From the NCBI GenBank assembly GCA_012031455.1, contig JAAUTM010000040.1, positions 1 through 8,384 of the forward strand: a stretch of 8,384 bases of DNA, read 5' to 3'. Numbering within the stretch: the stretch's first letter is position 1; each line of letters starts with the position of its first letter. Origin of the DNA: Phycisphaerales bacterium (lineage in GTDB: Bacteria > Planctomycetota > Phycisphaerae > Phycisphaerales > Phycisphaeraceae). The notes under the pieces are model-generated. The model was given only the letters and a program-made list of their open reading frames with translations, was not told the origin of the DNA and searched no databases. Below are positions 1-6,764 of the stretch, piece by piece. A program made the translations under genes and the position numbers.

Positions 1-941
1 ACGGCTTTGGAGGTGGGTCACGGTTTCACCGGACCTGACCGGTGCGGGAGAATGTGTATCTCAATGGCTCGATGCTGGGCATGAGTCGTAAGGAGATTCA
101 GCGCAAGTTCGATGAGATCGTGGCGTTTTCGGAGGTGGAAAAGTTCATCGACACGCCTGTGAAGCATTATTCAAGCGGGATGTATGTACGCCTGGCGTTT
201 GCGGTGGCGGCTCATCTGGAGCCGGAAGTGCTGGTGGTGGACGAGGTGCTGGCGGTGGGGGATGTGAACTTTCAGCGCAAGTGCATCGGCAAGATGAATG
301 ATGTGGCGGGCCATGGGCGTACGGTGTTGTTTGTCAGCCACAGCATGGACACCATTTTGAGTTTGTGCCAGAAGGTGGTGTTCATGAAGGATGGCACCAA
401 CACCCCGCCGTTGACCGCGGAGGAGGGCGTACGGTTGTATCTGGGTGAGGGTATGGTGCAATCCAAGCCTCTGCCGTTGCGTGAACGTCCGAGGTATCAG
501 CACAAGGATCGTCCGCCGGTGTTTACCAATTTGCGTATTACTGATGAACAGGGTCATGCCAACGTGATGCGTACCGGAGGCAGTATTGATTTTGAAATCG
601 AACTGGAGGGGCTGGACGACTTCAAGGATTTTGAGGTTGGGGTGGTCGTGCTGAATGAAAAGCGTCAGCGCGTCGTAGCATTTCATTCGCAATACCATAG
701 TAACCAGCGTTACGTTGGTAATGATAAAGTGGCGGTCCATTGTCATGTGCCGCATTTGCCGCTGGTGCCTGCGAATTACATTATCGAACTGGCGGTGGCC
801 GACGGGTATCAGATCATCGAACGGGTGGATGATGCTGGTCGTCTGGAAGTGATGTTTACCGACACGTTTGAAAGCGGGCGTGTGCCGGGTGCTAGTCAAG
901 GCTGTGTGATTTTGCCATGCAACTGGAGCCAAAGGGCATGA
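1..941 (+). CDS. wzt: ABC transporter ATP-binding protein, Wzt-type polysaccharide exporter (5' partial)
   Basis: This is the ATPase subunit of an ABC exporter that moves lipid-linked O-antigen or capsule-like glycan across the inner membrane. Reading from the GTG at 42, the ABC signature SSGM lies at residues 44-47, Walker B (VLVVDE) at 63-68 and the switch histidine at about 100. The Walker A half lies upstream of the window. Residues about 158-290 form a beta-rich C-terminal extension like the Wzt_C domain, which in E. coli O8/O9a Wzt recognises the glycan to be exported. The GTG at 42 is not the true start: bases 8-41 encode pieces of the conserved run LEVG..F..DLTG in shifted frames, and an in-frame TGA lies at 36-38. 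Several indels at the contig edge explain this. The stop overlaps the next gene's ATG. The family call is firm; the substrate is unknown. Confidence 0.93.
924..927 (+). promoter_or_regulatory. Ribosome binding site of the acyltransferase gene
   Basis: GGAG lies 10 bases before the ATG at 938, inside the last codons of the ABC ATPase gene. It favours the start at 938, which overlaps the upstream stop as ATGA, over the in-frame ATG at 917. The arrangement suggests translational coupling. Confidence 0.5.
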
Positions 942-1587
942 GGTTCAGATTGTTTGGGAAAAATCATCAAGTCACACACAAAGCTGCTCCAGCCATGTCG
1001 CCGTGGGAATATTATCGTCAGAAGATGCAGGAGGATCGTGTGCTATTGCACTCGGAGTCGTGCGTCTGGGGTCAAGCCGGGGTGCAGCTTGGCAAAGGAA
1101 CGGTCGTCTGGCCACGAGTGGTGATTGCAGCCACGCTACTGGGTATGATGATAGGTTGGACACCATCGCAGCCGGGAGCGTTCGATTGGGAACAGACTGT
1201 GAAATTCGAACCGGAGCCATGATCGTCTCAATGGGTGGCGATATTGATATCGGCGAAAAAGTCAGCGTGAATCCATATACCATTTTGTATGGGCATGGCG
1301 GATTAAAAATCGGCAGCCGAACGCGTATCGCTGCTCATTGTGTCATCATTCCCGCAAACCATCGGATCGAAGATCCGGCACAGCCCATGATGGATCAGGG
1401 ATTAACCTGCGAAGGAATCACGATCGGGGAAGATGTGTGGATTGGTGCGGGCGTGAAGGTGCTCGATGGTGTCAACGTGGGTGACCATGCTGTATTGGCC
1501 GCTGGTGCCGTTGTAGCCAAGGATGTTGAAGCATGGAGCATTGTCGGTGGCGTCCCCGCCAAACCCATCGGGGTTCGACCCCATTGA
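938..1587 (+). CDS. Left-handed beta-helix O-acyltransferase (LacA/NodL/Maa-like), frame broken at about 1141
   Basis: This is probably a cytoplasmic acetyl-CoA-dependent transferase that O-acetylates a sugar of the glycan made by this cluster. The second half shows imperfect hexapeptide repeats (for example [13 protein letters not shown] and [16 protein letters not shown]), a histidine in IPANH where the family carries its catalytic His, and the usual closing motif GGVPAKPIG. The N-terminal part ([10 protein letters not shown], then LGKGTVVWP) reads in the frame of 938. The rest (GYDDRLD onward) reads one frame away. Restoring one G in the GGG run at 1141-1143 gives a continuous protein of about 216 residues, a usual size for the family. 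Without repair a caller would report two overlapping ORFs. The start at 938 overlaps the upstream stop and has a GGAG upstream. The acceptor sugar cannot be told from sequence. Confidence 0.87.
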
Positions 1588-1591
1588 GGAG
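1586..1591 (+). promoter_or_regulatory. Ribosome binding site of the methyltransferase gene
   Basis: GAGGAG overlaps the acyltransferase stop codon. It lies 9 bases before an ATG at 1601, 13 before one at 1605 and 17 before one at 1609. These three ATGs are in three different frames, so the motif shows where translation begins but does not settle the frame. Confidence 0.45.
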
Positions 1592-1608
1592 CGCATGGCG
1601 ATGAATGA

Positions 1609-2330
1609 ATGGCTCAACAATTCCCGAAAAGATTACCCTGCCGCGCTACAACCAGTTGCGTTTACGATTGCGTCGACGGGGTGCGTGCAGCGTTCCCGGA
1701 AAAGCGGCTGGCGAACCTGTTGGGCGAAGCAGCCTATGTACCAACGCAGACGACGGTGAACGAACGTTTGTGTCTTTTTGAGGAAGCTCACCGATCAAGA
1801 CAAGTGGGCCGATTTCTGGAAATCGGTTCATACCTTGGCGCTTCGACGGCGATACTGGCTCGCGTGATGTACTGGCATGGCAAACAGGATGGCAAAAGCC
1901 GGGTGTACTGCGTGGACACGTGGGCCAACGATGCGATGTCGGAAGGCAAATGGGACACTTGGACGCGATTTCAGGAAACGATTGCACCCTGGCGTGAGGT
2001 GGTAGTGCCGGTGCGCGGACTGAGTACACAGGTGGCACTGCCGACGACCGAGCCGTTTGATTTGGTGTTTATCGATGGGGATCACAGTTATCAAGGTTGC
2101 CGGGCGGATGTGGATCGCTTTGCCGGACTGGTGCGACCAGGGGGGCGGGCTGGGTGATGCACGATCATGCGTATTACCAGGGCGTGGCCAAAGTGATGGG
2201 TGAACTGCTGGCCACAGGGCAATGGTATCTGGCAGCGATGGTGGAAAACATCGTGTCGTTGGGGCGGGACGATGGCAAGCTTCGCCTCACGCGCGATGAA
2301 CAGGCCGTGGTAGCAGCAACCAAGTCTTGA
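1609..2330 (+). CDS. Class I SAM-dependent methyltransferase, frame broken at about 2140-2150
   Basis: This is a Rossmann-fold methyltransferase of the Methyltransf_24 type, probably acting on a sugar of the exported glycan. Counting from 1609, motif I (EIGSYLGAS) lies at residues 71-79 and binds SAM. CVDTW at 101-105 supplies the acidic residue expected after strand 2, and DLVFIDGDHSY at 151-161 is motif IV. The reading frame stops at 2155-2157, but the protein clearly continues one frame away as WVMHDHAYYQG to a stop at 2328-2330. Adding one G to the six-G run at 2140-2145 gives PGGAGWVMHDH and about 240 residues. The N-terminus is uncertain. ATGs at 1601, 1605 and 1609 are in different frames; the 1605 frame (TLPRYNQLRLRLRR) has the more native-looking codons, so another indel may lie near 1675. 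The stop overlaps the following region by one base, which fits an operon. Confidence 0.86.
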
Positions 2331-2348
2331 TGGTTGTCATGGACCGAT

Positions 2349-2353
2349 GGAGG
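2349..2353 (+). promoter_or_regulatory. Ribosome binding site of the first GT4 gene
   Basis: GGAGG lies 9 bases before the ATG at 2363. It decides that start over the earlier in-frame codons at 2327 (TTG), 2330, 2339 and 2354 (ATG). The residues these would add do not resemble a GT-B N-terminus. Confidence 0.65.
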
Positions 2354-2362
2354 ATGGCCGAC

Positions 2363-3616
2363 ATGCGCTGGGCCTTTGTCACCCCGGAATTCGTCACCGA
2401 GTTGAAGGACTCGGGCGGGTTGGCGACGTACCTGTATCGCATCAGCCGGGCGCTGATTGATATCGGTCATGAGGTGGAAGTTTTCACGCTCAGTGAGCAC
2501 CCGCCGGGGCGATTGGTGCATGATGGCATGTTGGTGCATCGGGTGGGCCGAAAGCGTAATCGTGCTTTGTACTGGGCGTTTCGTCTGACGCGTTTGCACT
2601 GGCGGCTGTACGAATATTATCTGGAAGCACGAACGCATTTGGAAGGCCCGGCTGCGCTGGCAACAGCCCTGGCGGCGCGCGAAGCGGAAAAACCCTTTGA
2701 TGTCGTGCAGGCCTCTGAATACGGTCAGGCCAGTGCGTTCATCCGCAAACGTCGGCATCGTCCACTTTTGGTGCGTTGCAGTGGTGCAACGGATTTGTAC
2801 AACCAGGCGGATCAGTTGGCGATAAATGCTGATCAGCGTTTGCTTAAACGGATCGAACGTTGGACGATTCGCCGGGCGGATTTGGCTTATGCCCCCAGTC
2901 AACTGGTGGCCGACTACTACCGCGCTAAATATGGGTTGAATGTGGGGGTGATTCGTCCACCGATGTTTCGGGAGACTTCAACTCAGGTCGAACCGCCAGT
3001 GGATCTGCCGAACAAGTTTTTGTTTCACTACGGGTTACTGGGGCAGCGCAAGGGAACGCTCTGGTTGAGCCGTGCACTGCCCTTGGCGTGGAAGCAATGC
3101 CCGGAATTGCAGGTGATATTGGCGGGGCAATTACACCATCCGTATGAAGCTATGAAAGAACTATCGAAACAATGGCAGGACAACAACGGTCGGATACGTT
3201 GGCTGGGTCCATTGCCCAAAGCGCAGTTGTACGCGGTGTTAAAGCGTGCCTGGGCGACAGTGTTGCCGTCGGAGGTGGATAATCTGCCCAATACAGTGAT
3301 CGAGAGTCTGATGCATGGCAAACCCGTGATCGGCACCTATGGAGCTAGTATCAACGAATTGGTGGAAGATGGATGCACAGGTGGACTGGTGCCTCTGGGG
3401 AACGATCAAGCCCTGGCGGACATGATGGTTCGAGCTTGGCACGGCCAGCCGCCCTTTGATGGTAAACCGATACCTGAGCCAGTGATTTTCAAACAAATGC
3501 AACCAGCCATTGCGGCAAAAACCTTGACTGAAGCTGCACAGGCACAACTTCCGCAGCGATTAAGGTTACGTCATCAGGCCATCGCACCGCAGGCCCATCA
3601 CGCAACCAACGTTTGA
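2363..3616 (+). CDS. Glycosyltransferase family 4 (GT-B fold)
   Basis: This is a cytoplasmic or membrane-associated retaining glycosyltransferase that adds a sugar from an activated donor to the growing glycan. From the ATG at 2363 it has 417 residues, normal for the family. The N-terminal Rossmann domain opens with MRWAFVTPEF and carries the acceptor-side Gly-Gly loop at 18-19. The C-terminal domain begins near 217 with the donor-binding lysine region GQRKGT (227-232). It holds the catalytic-site block PSEVDNLPNTVIE (302-314), where Asp306 takes the place of the first Glu of the usual EX7E motif. The DN.PNT variant is familiar in GT4 enzymes and should not mean loss of activity. The last 30 or so residues are rich in Ala, Gln, Arg and His and match nothing I recognise. 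The frame is intact throughout. The stop overlaps a possible TTG start of the next gene. Donor and acceptor are unknown. Confidence 0.92.
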   Translation: MRWAFVTPEFVTELKDSGGLATYLYRISRALIDIGHEVEVFTLSEHPPGRLVHDGMLVHRVGRKRNRALYWAFRLTRLHWRLYEYYLEARTHLEGPAALATALAAREAEKPFDVVQASEYGQASAFIRKRRHRPLLVRCSGATDLYNQADQLAINADQRLLKRIERWTIRRADLAYAPSQLVADYYRAKYGLNVGVIRPPMFRETSTQVEPPVDLPNKFLFHYGLLGQRKGTLWLSRALPLAWKQCPELQVILAGQLHHPYEAMKELSKQWQDNNGRIRWLGPLPKAQLYAVLKRAWATVLPSEVDNLPNTVIESLMHGKPVIGTYGASINELVEDGCTGGLVPLGNDQALADMMVRAWHGQPPFDGKPIPEPVIFKQMQPAIAAKTLTEAAQAQLPQRLRLRHQAIAPQAHHATNV

Positions 3617-3633
3617 TTTATTCACATAATGCA

Positions 3634-4614
3634 ATGAGCGAATTGCCCGCCATCTCCGTGCTCATGCCCGTGTACAACGCCCAGCGTTATGTCGGTGCTG
3701 CGGTGGAAAGCATCCTTGCGCAGACCTTCGGTGACTATGAATTCATCATCGTCGATGACGGCTCCAAAGATGATTCGCTGAGCATCCTGCAAAAGTATGC
3801 GGATAAGGACAAGCGGATTCAGATTCTCAGCAGGCCCAACACCGGCATCGTGGGGGCGCTCAATGATGGACTGGCCCTGTGCCGGGCCGATTGGATCGCA
3901 CGCATGGATGCCGACGACTGGGCGTACCCAACCCGTTTCGAACGGCAACTGGCATTCATGAAGGAACACCCCGATTACCTGGCGGCAGGGACGGATTATG
4001 AACTCATGGACAGCGATGGTGATCCCATTGAGGTACGCACCAATCCTCATGAACCGATGAAAGTTGAAAGCACTCTGATGGAGGGGGTTTGTTGCCTGCA
4101 GCACCCGACTGTCATTATGTCCCGAAAGCCGGTGATGGAACTGGGAGGTTATCGACGGGCATATCAATGGGCGGAGGATTACGATTTATTCTTGCGCCTA
4201 TGCCTGCTTGGTAAGATCGCCAATCAACCGGAGGCTTTGCTGCGTTACCGGGTGCATGAAAGCAGTGTGTGCCAGACTCGCTCGGCTGAGCAAGCAGATA
4301 TTGTGCTCAGGGCCCGAGCGGAAGCTTGGCGCGCAAAGTATGGCGTAGAACCTGATATGGATAACCCGGTCGTGGCGGTGTCCATGCTTCCGCCGGAGCT
4401 GTACCGATCCTGGGCTCATCTTGCCTGGGGTGCGGGCCATCATGCCACGGCTACCAAATACGCGCGCAGGTATTTGCGCCATGTCGGCATCAATCGTGAA
4501 TCGTGGCGATTGCTGATGGATTGTGATACTCGTATGCAACTCCCTAAACGACTCTGGCAACAGACTGGACGCATCGGCAGAAAATTGCCTGTAGTTTGGC
4601 GCTGGTGGGCGTGA
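3634..4614 (+). CDS. Glycosyltransferase family 2 (GT-A fold)
   Basis: This is an inverting GT-A enzyme that transfers a sugar from a nucleotide donor to the cluster's glycan. From the ATG at 3634 it has 326 residues. The nucleotide-binding motif VDDGS is at 40-44, the metal-binding DXD motif (MDADD) at 91-95, and the catalytic-base region WAEDYDLFLRL at 179-189. RYRVHESSV at 204-212 is also typical of this family. There is no predicted transmembrane segment, so it should work at the cytoplasmic face. The frame is intact. The start is uncertain: a TTG at 3613 overlaps the preceding stop (TTGA), while the ATG at 3634 directly precedes the conserved N-terminus. Neither has a clear Shine-Dalgarno motif. 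The conserved domain ends near 215, and the remaining 110 residues form a helical, Arg- and Trp-rich tail of unknown role. Confidence 0.92.
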   Translation: MSELPAISVLMPVYNAQRYVGAAVESILAQTFGDYEFIIVDDGSKDDSLSILQKYADKDKRIQILSRPNTGIVGALNDGLALCRADWIARMDADDWAYPTRFERQLAFMKEHPDYLAAGTDYELMDSDGDPIEVRTNPHEPMKVESTLMEGVCCLQHPTVIMSRKPVMELGGYRRAYQWAEDYDLFLRLCLLGKIANQPEALLRYRVHESSVCQTRSAEQADIVLRARAEAWRAKYGVEPDMDNPVVAVSMLPPELYRSWAHLAWGAGHHATATKYARRYLRHVGINRESWRLLMDCDTRMQLPKRLWQQTGRIGRKLPVVWRWWA

Positions 4615-4648
4615 CCGTAGCAGCAAGAATGATGGGTATCTTCTCCTT

Positions 4649-5819
4649 ATGAATATTGCGTTTTTATCAACGATCGACGGCACAGCCTGGGGCGGCAGTG
4701 AGGAACTTTGGTCTGTCGCAGCATTGCTGGCCCGAAGGCAGGGACACGATGTCACCGCTTCAGTACACCACTGGCAGCAGCCGCGGCCAAAACTCGATCC
4801 GTTACACGCCGCCGGGGTGCGGATAATCGAACATCCCTCACTCGTGGGGCATGCTAACCTACGCAAGCAGCGATTTTTCATTCGTCACCCCAATGTGGCC
4901 CTGCGCTGGACACCCCGTTTGTCCGTCTTTGGCGCAATGCTTCGGCCACGCCCGGATGTCGTGTGCATCAGTCAGGGCGATACCTATGGCATCACCCAGC
5001 ATTTTGAATTCGACTGGCTGCTCAAATACCTCCAGCGCGAAAAAATACCGGTGGTGGTGATCTGTCATCTGAGTCAGGAGGATCGTTTTCTACCCGATGG
5101 TTATGTCGAAAAAGCACGCCAGGCTTTTGCTCGGGTGGCTTCCCTGGCATTCGTCAGTGAGCGCCAGAAAAAAGTGGTGGAGTGTCAGATTGCCCAAGCG
5201 CTGCCACAGGCACTGGTGTTGCGGAATCCAGTGAACCTTGCGGACAGCTCGGCAGTTCCTGGCCGGGGGCACGACGTTGCGACTGGCGACGGTGGCACGG
5301 GTGGCGGTGGTACACAAGGGGCATGACCTGGGATTACGGGCACTGGCGGACGAGCGCTGGAAAAATCGTGACTGGAAGCTGAGCATCATCGGTACCGGGC
5401 CGCATGACCGGTATGTGATGGAACTGGCAGGGTATCTGGGCATAGCGGAGCGTGTGGAGCATTGCGGTCATCAATCCGACATTCGCAAGGTGTGGGCGGA
5501 GCATCACGCGCTTCTACTGCCTTCACGGATGGAGGCGGCGCCACTGACGATTGTGGAGGCGATGCTTTGCGGCAGGCCTTGCATCGGCACGGATGTGGGC
5601 GGTGTGGCTGAGTGGATCGAAGAAGGTATAACAGGCTGGGTGGCGGATTTTCCGCATGTCCGCAGTGTCGGGGATGCTTTGGAACGTGCCTGGCAAAAGC
5701 GGGATCAGTGGCAATCGATGGGTTTACGGGGACGTGACAAGGCCTTAGCGCAAATCGACCCGGACCCGGGCGGGACCTTGCTCAAATTGCTGGAAAAAGC
5801 TGCGGGCAGGTCAGAGTGA
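4649..5819 (+). CDS. Glycosyltransferase family 4, frame broken at about 5255-5275
   Basis: This is a second GT-B glycosyltransferase, distinct from the one at 2363. The N-terminal domain starts MNIAFLSTIDGTAWGGSE, with the Gly-Gly loop at 15-16, and runs to LRNPVNL at 191-197 in one frame. The C-terminal domain continues in another frame as LRLATVARV, then KGHDLGLRAL, SIIGTGPH, LLLPSRMEAAPLTIVEAM (an intact EX7E motif) and DVGGVAEWIEEGITGW. The break lies among the C and G runs at 5258-5269. Two missing bases would restore VPWPGG, matching the VPWP linker I recall for this subfamily; one extra base is the alternative. The repaired protein has about 390 residues, the usual length. It lies 34 bases after the GT2 stop, with no strong Shine-Dalgarno motif. 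Donor sugar is unknown. Confidence 0.87.
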
Positions 5820-5829
5820 AAGTGAAATG

Positions 5830-6754
5830 TCACGGAGCCTGTTGCCTGCTGGCCTGCAGATAGCCCCACTGGGTGCAGGCTTCTGCCAGGGTTTCGTAGG
5901 CTTGTTTTTTTCGGCCAACGAATCGGCGCCACAGCGACAACAAAAGCAGACGGGTGATGAGTTTGTAATGCCAGAGTCGCAAGCCTCCGCCACCTGCCGG
6001 AGCTGGCCCCTTTTCCAATAAATACAATCGCCCTGAAGCACAATGCCAGTGACAAAACCAGCGCAACCCGGCCCGCTCGTGAGGGGATGTAATGGCGAAC
6101 TTTGTTGGCGGCCACGAGCCAGGCCTGGTAACCCCGGTCCACCACGGAGAGGGCGTAATCGGTATCTTCGCCCAGACCACGTTGTTTGCCCTTCATACCT
6201 TTGTGGGGGTCGAAGCTTTTTTCCCGCAGCACATCGGCACGGAAAGCCATGTTAGGACCATGTGGGTATTTCCCGCAGCCGCGTGTGACGGGGATATCCG
6301 TCTCAAAACGCAACACCGCCTGCACCCAGGGAAATTGCTCCAGCAGATAAGCGCGTGAGCCACGGGGTTCCCATTGCGTCCATGGCAACACCTGACCAGC
6401 CAGGCAACCAGCGGCGGGGTAGCGCCCAATTGCCTGAACATACACAACCATCCAATCGGGATCGACCAGTACATCATCATCCAGGATCATGAGCCAGTCG
6501 CCGGTCATTTCCGCCACGATATGGTTGTGGGCGTTTCCCTGCCCCTGCCTGGGTTCGTGCAGATAGCGAAGGGGTAGCCGACCTGATGCAATTTCTTTTT
6601 CGACAATGGATCGTGTGTGATCGGTGCTGTTGTTATCGCAGACCAAGACCTCCCATTGCACATCCTGGGGCACGCGTAGTTTCGTCAGCCCCTCGAGGGT
6701 TTGGGCCAGTAGTTCCGCACGGTTCCAGGTGGCGATGCCAACGGTCAGTTTCAT
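5830..6754 (-). CDS. Glycosyltransferase family 2, frame broken at about 6083-6086
   Basis: This GT-A glycosyltransferase begins MKLTVGIATWNR at the ATG at 6754. It shows CDNNSTD (39-45), the DXD region LDDDVLVDPDW (91-101), and GEDTDYAL (195-202) carrying the likely catalytic base. After RHYIP at about 220-224 the original frame runs on, without family resemblance, to 5705 inside the opposite gene. The neighbouring frame instead gives a typical basic helical tail (HERAGLRWF, then WRRFVGRKKQAYETL) and stops at 5830. Removing one base from the C run (G run 6083-6086 on the plus strand) joins them into about 307 residues. The start follows the upstream gene's stop by 10 bases, with GGAG 13 bases ahead of it, so the two are probably cotranscribed. 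A longer start at 6811 would overlap the upstream gene and adds no conserved residues. Confidence 0.86.
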
Positions 6755-6764
6755 GTTGCAAAGC

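Noticed and set aside
171..932. A 253-codon open frame on the minus strand opposite the ABC ATPase gene.
   Set aside because: The plus strand carries clear ABC and Wzt_C motifs. The antisense translation is rich in His, Gln and Arg with no recognisable domain, as expected for a shadow of a GC-biased gene.
1003..1222. Two overlapping small genes in place of one acyltransferase.
   Set aside because: The two frames supply adjacent, non-duplicated parts of one beta-helix acyltransferase, and one base at 1141-1143 joins them.
1141..2157. Programmed ribosomal frameshifting as an explanation for the split genes.
   Set aside because: No canonical slippery heptamer with a downstream structure is evident. 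The breaks occur in unrelated genes, on both strands and in both shift directions, which sequence error explains better.
2174..2902. A 242-codon minus-strand open frame opposite the methyltransferase and first GT4.
   Set aside because: It has no domain, crosses two supported plus-strand genes and has shadow-like composition.
5705..5829. Extension of the minus-strand GT2 reading frame into the opposite GT4 gene.
   Set aside because: It is the out-of-frame continuation after the break near 6083-6086. The family-like C-terminal tail is in the neighbouring frame and stops at 5830.
5852..5911. Inverted repeat GCCTGCA/TGCAGGC at 5852-5880 with a seven-T run at 5905-5911, considered as a terminator for the plus-strand operon.
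   Set aside because: The stem is only 7 bp with a 15-base loop, the T run starts 24 bases after it, and both lie within the coding sequence of the opposite GT2. The T run there encodes its lysine pair.
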